Below are positions 51,029 to 61,166 of a stretch of DNA of 64,000 nt, piece by piece. Origin of the DNA: Asterella californica (lineage: Eukaryota > Streptophyta > Marchantiopsida > Marchantiales > Aytoniaceae); NCBI GenBank assembly GCA_036924285.1, contig JAYKYS010000015.1, forward strand, positions 5,518,001 through 5,582,000. Reading direction: 5' to 3'. Within the stretch, counting starts at the first letter, position 1. Every line of letters begins with the position of its first letter. The position numbers and the translations under genes were made by a program. Below the pieces are notes generated by a model. The model saw only the letters and a program-made list of their open reading frames with translations. It made no database searches and was not told where the DNA came from.

Positions 51029-52513
51029 ATGGGGAAGTTACCAGTGTTTCATGGGAAGGACAATGAAGATGTAGAACCATTTTTACGAGACTTCAAAAGG
51101 GGTTGCATCGGAAACAACGTGAGAAGGAAGGAAGAATGGGTGTTGTTACTGCCAGAGTTTTTAGAAGATTTTGCTCTTACGTGGTATGACGACCGAGTGA
51201 AGAGCAAGACACCTTGTGCAGTTGAGGACACATGGGAGACATTGAGTAATGCACTCATCGAAGAATTTCTTCCAGAAGAGAGTTATGAGAAGCTCATGAT
51301 GGAGCTTACTCATTTGAAGCAACGGGACGACGAGAAAGTTCGGCAATATGTCGAAAGGGTGGATAAGTTGGAGCAACGGTTTCAGACGGTCCTACGGAAA
51401 AGTGGAGACAATGTGGAGCTAACGATGGCGGGGATTGGAGCAGTGTTGACCAAGAACTTGGTGGGAGGGTTGAGACCTTCAATTCGAACCCAAGTGAGGT
51501 ACGAGAAGCCAACAACCAAAGCGGAGGCCATCAAGATTGCGACAAACATGGAAGAGAGTTTGGATGAAGGAGATATCATCCAACCTCATCATGCTGCTCT
51601 GGTGTCGACTCCGACTCCTGGTGTAGCCACAATGATCGCACCTGCACCATCACAATTGGTGATTGTTTCAACGTCAGCTCCTACTCCAACGGTGGTGCCA
51701 AGACCGTTTGTCTCAACAACGATGTCTACTGCCACCTCTGATTTTCATGCCGAGCTGAAGAGCATCACCGATACTCTTACGGATCTCAAGATAAACGTGG
51801 TGCAGTTACGAGAATGGAGGAACAAAGGTGGAGGAGGAGGTCAAAGAGGTTACAACAACAATCCCAACCGAGGAAATCAAGGTAACTTTGGAGGCAACCA
51901 AGGTAACTTTGGAGGAATCACTTGTTGGACGTGTGGAGGTTCTCATTTCCAGCGAAATTGTCCTAACAACGGAGCAAGAGGTGCCGAAGCTATCAGAATG
52001 AATGTGGGTGGAGGAAATCCATCACAAGGACGAGACAAGGGGTTGGCTACTATCGATGTCGTGCGAGATCCCATCTACGAGAAAGGAGAGAGTTCAAACT
52101 CTTCTCATGCACCGGTGGAGCTTTTAGCTCAAGAAAGGAAAAGAACTCGATTTTCTGATGAACCGGTTTTCATGGAGGAGTCAGCAAGTAGAAGTACTCG
52201 TTCGAGTAATGTTTCGAGTACACCAAGGGAGCCAAAAAGGAAGCTAGGGATGGCAGATTTCACCATTTCATCTTCCCAAGCGGGATATGATGTGGTTGAA
52301 GATGTGGGTGCTCAGAAAGCCAACATCACTGTTGGACAACTGATCGCACTTAATCCCAGCTTACGAAGAGAACTCAGAGGAGGACTGAGTTCTAAGAGAA
52401 ACAAGAAGAAGAAACCCAAGAGCAAGACATCAAAGTCTGTGGGAGTTGGTGTGGTGGATGTGTGCATGCTTCAGAGGTATGCACTAGGGCTTCAAAGATT
52501 GAAGTCCGGTTGA
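51029..52513 (+). CDS. RT2 gag
   Basis: The intact 494-codon frame begins MGKLPVFHGKDNEDVEPFL. It has the capsid motif ALTWYDDRVKSK and ends its capsid part with helical repeats (RQYVERVDKLEQRF). A Thr/Pro/Val-rich linker follows, then the repeated unit GNQGNFGGNQGNFGG, and one zinc knuckle CWTCGGSHFQRNC (near 51,924-51,962). A Lys-rich C-terminus ends at 52,513. It assembles the virus-like particle and binds element RNA. It overlaps the protease frame by at least 52 nt in the -1 register. Confidence 0.9.
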   Translation: MGKLPVFHGKDNEDVEPFLRDFKRGCIGNNVRRKEEWVLLLPEFLEDFALTWYDDRVKSKTPCAVEDTWETLSNALIEEFLPEESYEKLMMELTHLKQRDDEKVRQYVERVDKLEQRFQTVLRKSGDNVELTMAGIGAVLTKNLVGGLRPSIRTQVRYEKPTTKAEAIKIATNMEESLDEGDIIQPHHAALVSTPTPGVATMIAPAPSQLVIVSTSAPTPTVVPRPFVSTTMSTATSDFHAELKSITDTLTDLKINVVQLREWRNKGGGGGQRGYNNNPNRGNQGNFGGNQGNFGGITCWTCGGSHFQRNCPNNGARGAEAIRMNVGGGNPSQGRDKGLATIDVVRDPIYEKGESSNSSHAPVELLAQERKRTRFSDEPVFMEESASRSTRSSNVSSTPREPKRKLGMADFTISSSQAGYDVVEDVGAQKANITVGQLIALNPSLRRELRGGLSSKRNKKKKPKSKTSKSVGVGVVDVCMLQRYALGLQRLKSG

Positions 52514-54584
52514 ATGATCATTACGTCTCTGACGTATTGGTGGATGGAGGATCGGCTGTCAACGCCATATCGGAGAGGTTGATGAAGAAGTTGGGGATGG
52601 AACCAACTCGCCCGGCTAGCATTGTCGTGGGGATGGCTAACAAGCAACGGGTAAGACCTCTTGGTGTGTTTGAGAAGGTGGTCGTGTTTGTGATGGGAGT
52701 TCAAACGTTGATGTCCTTTCAAGTGTTAAAGGACTCTAGTTATGATTTGCTCCTAGGTAGGCCTTGGTTGAGAGCTGTGCGCACCACTGATAGGTGGCAC
52801 AAGGGATACTTACGGATTGGGCCTAGAGATCATAGAGTGATAGTTCCTCTCTCGGGTGTTGGAGTTGTGACTTCTGACTCTGATAGACCCACTAGTGACT
52901 ACTAGGAATCTGATACGGAGGATGATCAGAGTGTATCAGAAGTAGATACCGGAGATTCTTACGATCAAGAATCCTCGTCTGAAGACGAAGGATTTGGTCG
53001 AGATGAATCATTACATCAGCTTAGTGCTATTGACTTGTTGCCTCGACCAACAGTGGAGAAAGATCCTGACAAAGAAGAGTTGAGTGAGGCAGAGATTGTG
53101 AGAAGACTCTCTACCCTGAAGTTTGGTATCAATGTCACTCAAGAAGAGAAAAGTAGATTCCTAGATATATTTCGAAAATATATCCATGTGTTTGCTTTCA
53201 GCTACAAGGATTTGAAGGAGGTGACTCTCGAGACTCATCGAATCGAATTGGAGGAGCACGCAAGACCAGTTCGACAGAAGCAGAGAAGGGTCAATCCCAC
53301 AATGGCAATGATGGTCAAGGAGGAGATAGACAAGTTGAAGGAGGCGAGTTTCATCTATGAGGTGGAGAACTCAGAATGGGTTTCACCCATTGTGATTGTC
53401 AAGAAGAAGAATGGTAAGCTGCGAGTGTGCATAGACTATAAGAAGCTGAATGCAGTTACCAAGAAGGATTATTATCCTCTACCATTTATAGATGAGATTT
53501 TGGAGGAAGTTGCTGGTCATGAGTGGTACAGCTTTGGTGATGGTTATAGTGGGTATAACCAGATCAAGATAGCACAGGAGTACCAACAGTTGACTACTTT
53601 CACTACTCCTTGGGGAACATTTGCATTTCGGGTGATGCCATTCGGATTGTGTAATGCTCCGGCCACGTTTCAAAGGTTCATGAACAAGGTGTTTGAACCA
53701 TTCATAGGGAAGTTTGTTCGGGATTTCATTGACGATTTCTGTGTGTACGGACGAAAGGAGGACCACTTTGATCATGTGATCAAAGTTTTGCAGCGGTTGG
53801 AGCAAGCCAACGCTTCTCTAAATCCAGAGAAGTGCATCTTTGGCTGCGAAGAAGGTCTGCTGTTAGGACACATCATTTCCAAGAATGGGATTGCGGTAGA
53901 TCCTGAGAAGGTGAAGAAGATTGTGGATCTTCCATTTCCGATCAACTTGACAAAGTTGAGGCAGTTTCTTGGCATGGTTGGATATTATCGTAGGTTTGTC
54001 TTTTCCTTCTCAAACAAAGCAATAGCTTTGACTATGTACATGAAGAAGGGAGTTGATTTTGACTTGATAGTGCATGATCAGAAGGCAAAGGAAGCGTTTG
54101 AGGAGCTGAAAAAGGCATTAGTGACAGCTCCTATACTTGCTAAACCTGAGTGGAGTAAAGCATTTATTCTGTATACGGATGCCTCCAATGTAGCAATCGG
54201 ATGTACATTAAGTCAGCTAGATGGAGATGGGCATGATCATCCTATAGCTTATGCTAGTAGGCAGATGGTTCCAGCGGAGAAGAATTACTCCGTGACTGAA
54301 CGAGAAGGATTAGCGGTGATCTTTGGATTGAAGAAATTTCGACACTACTTGCTAGGAGGGAAATTTTCCATAGTCACAGATCACAAGGCTTTAAAGTATA
54401 TCTTTAATAAGCCTAATGCCGAAGGTCGTATTGCTCGTTGGAAGATCCTTCTAACAGAATACGATTATGTGATCGAAGATAGACCAGGGAAGAAGCATGC
54501 GAATGCTGATCTTTTGTCAAGGGCTTATGATGATGAGGGAGAAGAACCGTTTGATGATTCATTTCCAGACGAGCATCTGATGAC
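52462..54584 (+). pseudogene. RT2 protease, reverse transcriptase and RNase H
   Basis: The protease shows DVLVDGGSAVNAIS with Asp-Gly-Gly in place of Asp-Ser/Thr-Gly, and LLLGRPWL. The frame crosses one TAG (52,903-52,905) and an acidic linker into RT: WVSPIVIVKKKNGKLRVC, YSGYNQIKI, FGLCNAPATFQRF, and the catalytic box FIDDFCVYG near 53,728-53,752. RNase H follows with LYTDASNVAIG, TDHKALKYIF and HANADLLSR. Apart from the TAG the frame stays open until a 14-bp tandem duplication at 54,571-54,598. Confidence 0.9.
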
Positions 54585-54593
54585 GAGCATCTG

Positions 54594-55920
54594 ATGACCA
54601 TCACAAGCATCGAGGAGATACCGGACGAGTACAAGGAAATCTGGAGTTTCCTTGTAGATGGCTCTTTTCCAGAAGGTATGCATACCCGAGAACGTAACGC
54701 GTTGATCAAGAGATGCAAACCTTACACCATGGTGGAGGGAATTCTGTTTCATCAAGGAGCAGATGGGTTACTAAGGAGAGCAGTTGGTCAGAAGGAGGCA
54801 TTCAAGCTAACGCACGAGTTTCACGACGGAACTGTTTGCGGAGGTCACTTTGCTGGTAAGATAACAACCTTCAAGATTTTAGATGCGGGTTATCACTGGA
54901 GAGGGATTTTCAAAGAGTGTTTAGACTATTGCAAAACTTGTGACGTATGTCAAGCATTTGCTCTAAAGTCTACTAGAACACCTCCGTTAAGATCAATTCC
55001 AGTATTAGGGCCGTTTGAGAAATGAGGTATTGACTTTGTAGGTCCTCTTAATAAGACACCTCGAGGCAATAGATACATTGTAGTCGCCACTGACTATTGT
55101 ACCAAGTGGGTAGAGGCTAGACCTTTGAGAGAGACCAATGAAACAGAAGTCGTTAGATTCCTATGGGAGAGGATCATCACGAGATTTGGATGTCCGTTAG
55201 AGTTGGTCTCAGATAGAGGAGGAGAGTTTGTAGGGAGCATGACTACTGCTATGCTACAACACTTTTCTATCAAGCCACGAGTAACGACCTCATACAAACC
55301 AAATGCTAATGGTCTTGCGGAGAAGACCAATCTTACACTTTGTATGATGCTCGCCAAAGATGCTGGTGTTGAAACTGCGAAACATACTTGGGATAAGAGG
55401 CTACATGCCATCTTATGAGAGTACCGAACGACAACAAAGACTTCTACTGGATACTCCCCATTTCGACTGGTTTATGGAGTGGAGTCCAAGTTGCCGATCC
55501 AATTCGAATTGGATACTTTTCAAACTATTCAACGAAAGTTGAAGGAGAAGACGTGGTCAGATCAAGAAGGGAGCAACTCATGGAGTTGGAAGAGACCCGA
55601 GCGGTAGCAATGATCCGGATGGAACGAGCTCAGGCGTATCAAAAGAAGAGTTACGACAAACGGTTGGGCAAGAAAGAGGTAAAACCTTTTCAAGTCGGAG
55701 ATTGGGTTATGTTGTATGATGCTATCAGATTCAAGAGGGCTAGAAGAAGTTTCTTCCGAGATATTTTGGTCCTTTTGTTGTAGATAAGGTGTGGAGCAAC
55801 TTCACATATGACCTTCAGGAGCTGGGAGGAAGGAGATTTGATCGAGTAAATCATGACAAGTTGAAGTTGTTTCATCGACGAAAGTTCTCTCTTCACTCCG
55901 AGGACGGAGCGAAAATTTAG
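54594..55920 (+). pseudogene. RT2 integrase
   Basis: The HHCC module is HEFHDGTVCGGHFAG with CKTCDVCQ. The core has GIDFVGPLN, SDRGGEFVG and NGLAEKTN as the acidic triad. The C-terminal part has FQVGDWVMLYD and, after a frameshift near 55,755, YFGPFVVDKVW. TGA codons at 55,023-55,025 and 55,416-55,418 fall where relatives have Trp (WGIDFVGP and LWEYRT). The final frame ends with TAG at 55,918-55,920, followed by the purine run TCCGGGGGTAAAA and the LTR. Confidence 0.85.
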
Positions 55921-55933
55921 TCCGGGGGTAAAA

Positions 55934-56845
55934 TGTAACGACCTATGTTACACATAGGAAGTTTGTCTATTAGTAAGGTGTTTAGTTATAACTAAGTGTT
56001 GAGAATGTTTATTGGCTGCCAAAGTACTTTAAGGATGTATCAAGTTAGTCATGACTAGCTAAAAGTTAGTTATGGTTAAACTTAGCTGTACTTTTGGCAG
56101 AATTCAGATATTTGCTAAAGAGTGAGCACTACTATCTTGTCATCTTGTCTAAAAGGTAGAAAGGAGGTGGAAAGTATCCCTTATCTCCTTTTTGACTTGA
56201 TATTAGTGGTTGGATTAAAGTTGTGGACTTTGTGGGCATTAAAAACAAGAAGAGATTCCACATGTTTCCTTTTTAGTGGGTCCTAGTGTAGAGGGGGGTG
56301 GAAATTCGAGATTCCTTGAGAATATTTCAGAATCCTTCTAGAAGTTGTTGACTTTGAAGGAATAAGCCCATGTAAAAAGGTAAAAAGCTCATGTGATCAA
56401 TGCTTTTACCTTAAGTAATATCTTAGTAAAACCCGGTAAAAGTAGTTATGGCTGAGTTACCGGGGGTACCAAAGTAAAAACCTAGAATGTATAAATAGAG
56501 GAGTAGAGAAGAGCTCCTCATCCTTGTTTTCACATTGTCGTAATGACAACTTGAGTAATATAGAGAGTGTGGGATATTTTTAGCATGTGAGAACTTGAGA
56601 GACGTCGTTAGAATGGAGGATTTTAGTTGATGTGTTTAAGGAGACTTTTAGTTGATAAGTTTGTGGGTGTATGAATGAGTGAACTCAGCATTTTCCCTTC
56701 AAGTTCATGGTGTGCTTCCATCAAAGCCATCAGAGGTGACCCTTGAGTGAGAGACAGGCCCGACATGTTGCAGATTCGTGGATGATGATCGTGGAGGTTG
56801 AGAGATCGGGGGGTAGTTGATCGATAGGACCGCGGAGGGTTTACA
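55934..56845 (+). repeat. RT2 3' LTR
   Basis: It is 912 bp and nearly identical to the 5' LTR. The main differences are single bases and a small rearranged stretch near 56,777-56,805, where it has about 10 extra bases. Confidence 0.95.
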
Positions 56846-57830
56846 GTACACAAGACCTGGACAAACAAGGATCTATCGAGACATAATGACTCTTCAGACT
56901 GATAGTCCTGAACTTCAGGTGGTGGAAGATCACCCGGTGAGAGATGAAGAAACGTAACGCATCGGTCGTCTCCTCAGTAGGACATGCCACTGACAAAGGA
57001 TGCAATGCTCTAGCAGCTCTACTATACTCTCCAACCTGACCTAAGATGTATGCAGACAGAAGATGAGACATCACGTGTAGAGACAGACTCGCTCTTATCT
57101 CATACCGCACGTACTGATTCCTCCTGTAAGGTCGTCCAATCACATGCACGGCATCTCTGAAGATGAACTACCACCTCTCGATATCCTCCTCTGCCACCTC
57201 GAGTATAACGAAGACACCGACGAGGAAGTAGGAGAAAAAAATAATCACGCCGTCTCGTCCTTGATATTCCTTGTCAACACGTCGAGGGATAGACGGAATG
57301 CATGCCTCACTCGTCATGAAAAGCACGAGGTAACGGATGAAACAAACGCAGACAAGAGAAACTCATCTCAAACAAGCTCAGAATAGTGGCAGGGTGGACT
57401 CTCAACTACTCCCACGACTCAAGAGGAACTCCAAGAAGAAGGGATAACGATGCCGTAATGACTGCACATGTAGACCTCCGCTCTCGGCTAACCTGGGCAT
57501 CCCATGTGGTCGTATCATAGCTCTTGTGCATCTTTCTCACATGAGATTTTACCCCTTGCGAGATAAATAATTGATTGCACACCGGACATGATGTGTTCGA
57601 ATCAGTTTCGATCTCATGAGAGAGAGAGGTATCCATAGCTAGAAAAGAGACGATATCCAATCAAACGGTACTCGTAATAAAAACATCTCTAAAAAGAACT
57701 CACTAAAAAGAGTAATCCTGATCTGTAGAAATAACAGAAAAAAATAAACTAAATATAGCAAAAAGTCTCTCAAAAGTCTCTCAAAAATCTTAAACAAAAG
57801 ATTATATAATCCTAAAATCACTAAAAATCT
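56846..57830 (-). pseudogene. R2-like LINE, 5' part in the right arm (C2H2 finger)
   Basis: This is the mirror of about 13,740-14,706. The frame at 57,406-57,660 carries CPVCNQLFISQGVKSHVRKMH, identical in its finger to the left copy. The frame at 56,841-57,149 covers the stretch before RT (RNQYVRYEIRASLSLHVMSH). Confidence 0.75.
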
Positions 57831-60448
57831 AAAATTATTTAATAATCATTTATTTCTCTATAAGATGTATCAATTCTAAGATAAAAAATAAAAAATATAT
57901 ATATAAATAAATATATAAAAACCTCTGTGTATCCCACCCCAACACCCTCCACTCTCTCAAAATCACTCTCTGTCCGCTATCCCCTTCCCTCCCGCACTCC
58001 CCGCCTCCACTCCTCCTCTCCCGCCTCCTCTCCCACCCCCAGTCTCGACAGTTTCCACCACATGTGAGTTATGCGCTCCAAGGAAAAAGACGCTGTTACA
58101 GGACTTGACTTGTCCGGGTAAACCATATTTGAAATATATGCCGAAATGACACCCCCTACTGTACCTGTTCCTCCGGAGGGTCTACTACCTTTCTCTCATA
58201 TCATCGAAGTGCGGTCCAACGTCCAGTCACGGGCACTTCCAGGACGGACGTTACCGTGCAAGACAAAATAAACAAGAACACTGTTACTCCAACGTACCCA
58301 TGACTTGGGATGCATGCATATTCACCATGCAAGGAATTTAATTTTGTCCTAAACTCTTCCTGCTGAATGATTTAGTCATAAATCAAATTACAGTTTATAG
58401 ATTATTGTATTATTGTTATATGTCTATATCTTCAATTCGGATCGCGTCAATCCATAGTATGTGGTTTGTTTTGGCGTAACACCCAAGTATAAAGATCACC
58501 AAATAAGAACCTCAATTTTTACTACAGCCATGTCGTAGTCAAATTTCGTTCCACATTTCACCTATCAAAAGCTAACTACAGCCCATGTCGGAGTCAAATA
58601 TCTTTCCATTCTGCACCCTTAACAAAAAATAAATCATCGCATATGAGGCCATGCGAAGCCATGAATAGTTTACGAAGTATACAAAATGTGTTTAATCACT
58701 CTGTGATAAACCTATCATATCTGAAAACTTCCCTATCGTCTTTAGAAACCATACTTCGTAAGAGTGTTGAGATTATGAAGTTGCAGAAATTCGTGACAAT
58801 ATTCATCCCCGTCTTAAACTGAGACAATTCTGCCAATTACCTCCCAGATTTCGCTACCTCTGCTTGTCAACTTCCCTTGTCACAACCCACAGGAGGATAT
58901 GGGCCTCATGTACACTTCATTAATGTTCTCCATTAAACGGCGCCTTTTGAAATCTAGGTCTCCGGCCTTATACCCCCAGGAGCGCAGTAGCCCCCTCTTC
59001 ACTTATGGATTCTTTTCGGATGAGTTGACTACTCCAGGAGTGACTAACATATAACAAGTATAAATTAATTTAATTTTCTATATCACTTAGTATAATAAAT
59101 TTTAATAACACTTAGACATTTTCCGATAAGAGAAAACGATTTTCACTGTACAAGGCCGTGGGGAAGGATATTCACAACCCACAGGATAGCATGCATATTT
59201 ATCGTTGCTGGAGTTTCTCTATTTGCACAAGATCGCACTAGCAAGTAAGATCCCGCATGGATGCTCAAATTGTTTTGGAGAGACACATACTCTTAGCAGT
59301 TGATAATAAAAGTATTCTGCTAGGTTTACAAACCTTGAAATAATATTTACTGTGCGGGAATGCAGCCAGATAGATTAGCACTTCGCTCACGCTCACGAGT
59401 TGCTAATTATATGCTTCTTAAACCCATCGATGACTTCTGAAACGTGATAGGACTCTACACTAAATACACAAGGTCTAAACATATGACTTAACGAGATTGT
59501 CCAAATACATTTGGACTCTTGAATAGATCTGTCTCGTTAAGTCATTTGTCCAAATGCATGTGCAATAAAGGGGATGCAGCTCCAGGGATAAAAGAGTTTT
59601 GAATAAATTTAGTAAAAGATTTTCACAATATTGTTACAGAACTAACAGAAATCACGGAAACGTAACACAACACTACTATTATTCCGATTATAAGAATATT
59701 TATTATGATTATAAGAATTATCATGTCAATTAATTGTCTTTTCGCTCTAGTAGCATGCTTGTTTAGTTGGGTGCTGTGATCTCTAGCTCTCCGCTTTGTC
59801 GGTCTGCTTACGGCGAACAGTCTAAAGTTCCACTACGATACACTTGTTATCGGCAGACAAGTAAATGCAATTACTGAATTGTCTGCAGGGATCAGCGCTA
59901 GAATCCCGCCAAGATAGTTAGTATATAGCAAATGACCAACAAAGATGACCTCCATTAAGAAATAACCTGGCTCTTTGCAACGACATAAACTGGAGGCCAA
60001 ATTTGCATCGGGAGAAACATACTGGCCGAGTCCTAAAAGGTAGAAACAGCTCGTATCTGGTGCCAATATGCAAGTGGATCTCATTGTTAGCACGGAATGA
60101 GCATATGATCATGAAGGATAATTCAGGACGTTGTTGAGATCCTTGAGACTCCGAGTATGTACTCGTGGCCAAGCTTTGTAGGTCGCACGTGCTCAAGATG
60201 CAAGATGACCTGAGCCAGTCCAACTGCAAACATTGCACTTGTCGGCCCTTAAGTCACTTAAGAGGGTATGTCGTTAAGTGCCTGACGTGCAATCTTTGGA
60301 CCCCATGTTGGGACGCCGGCACGGTTGGAAACATATCGGGGACTGAACCAGTACGTTTGTGCTTCAGATGACTGCGCAACAGGGACTTAAAACCGAACCA
60401 TCCCGAATCCTCTCTCGAGCTGTGCGAATTGTGACAACTGGAGAAAAC
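57831..60448. other. non-coding outer part of the right arm
   Basis: This is the mirror of 11,116-13,740, with the pyrimidine tract near 57,930-58,050, the nested hairpin at 59,483-59,545, and the same open frames without a recognisable domain (59,833-60,238). Confidence 0.6.
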
Positions 60449-60548
60449 TCAAGAAGAAGAAGGAAAAGCAGGAACATCGTTGTCAGGAGGTATATACATT
60501 CTTGCTTTCACGTAATCTAACCAGTCGAGCGCATCTTCAGGCCGTGTT
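60449..60548 (-). pseudogene. malic enzyme last-exon fragment in the right arm
   Basis: This is the reverse complement of 11,016-11,115. It encodes RPEDALDWLDYVKARMY and the same EVPAFPSSS C-terminus and TGA. It stops in mid-exon at the end of the family R LTR. Either the duplication carried only this tail or the rest of a second malic enzyme copy lies beyond the inserted element. Confidence 0.85.
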
Positions 60549-61166
60549 TGTCGTGCGCATACACATCGCTACACAACATACATCGCTGTCAGAGGTACAC
60601 CACATATACACATAACACATGGACGATGTCATACACATACACAAGTGTACCACAATAATCTGAATACAGAGATTACCATCTCCAACACCACAACAAAGAC
60701 TACTCACAAATGGTCAAGCCAAACCCACTCTAAACGCGAAGAGAATCCGGGTTACACTCAACTAGACTATCCACCATAGCCTGGAGCTTGAAGGCTCAAC
60801 TCAAAGAACTAAGGCCTCCAAGCCCTACCTGCGAAGTTTACCCCTAGTGGGCTCTCTCTCCAACTCGCCCTAACGGCACTAACGGCCTTACCGGGATGCG
60901 TCACTTCGCACTCGGTCAACCTAGCCGAGGTGCCCAAACTGACGTGACAGCTGTCGTGCGCATACACATCGCTACACAACATACATCGCTGTCAGAGGTA
61001 CACCACACATACACATAACACATGGACGATGTCATACACGTACACAAGTGTACCACAATCGCCCCCCTAACTGGCGGTTAGGTCCCTCTAACTCTAGATA
61101 GCTCCATATCCCAACTACGTGATACACACCTTCATGGGTGCAAGGATCAGGAGGCCGGGTGCTACA
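60549..61166 (-). repeat. family R LTR (3' LTR of the right-end element)
   Basis: It is 618 bp, TGTAGCACCC to GCGCACGACA on the minus strand. A block of about 110 bp at 60,549-60,660 recurs in direct orientation at about 60,954-61,061. The likely polypurine tract ACGATGGGGCAA precedes it at about 61,167-61,178. Confidence 0.85.

Larger units (their letters stand above)
48283..56845 (+). mobile_element. gypsy LTR retrotransposon RT2
   Basis: This is a nearly complete Ty3/gypsy element of 8.56 kb. The LTRs are 902 and 912 bp, differ at about 1% of positions by eye, start TGTAACGACC and end GGGTTTACA. The target duplication is GTAC (48,279-48,282 and 56,846-56,849). The unoccupied site is seen in the left arm at 14,703-14,706. 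The order is LTR, primer site, two upstream frames, gag, protease-RT-RNase H, integrase, LTR. Only a few lesions break pol, so it is the second youngest insertion after element C. Confidence 0.95.
25980..60548 (-). repeat. giant inverted repeat, right arm (interrupted)
   Basis: This is the reverse-complement copy of 11,016-23,119, in pieces: 25,980-30,462, 44,368-48,282 and 56,846-60,548. The gaps are the insertions of RT1 and RT2. The inner end is ACCTTGTCAATCC at 25,980. The outer end at 60,548 falls exactly on the terminus of a family R LTR, so the homology probably resumes beyond that insertion, outside the window. Confidence 0.9.

Noticed and set aside
18355..55418. A nuclear code with UGA read as Trp
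   Set aside because: The intact malic enzyme gene uses TGG for Trp and ends in TGA, and the stops occur only in decaying transposon frames.
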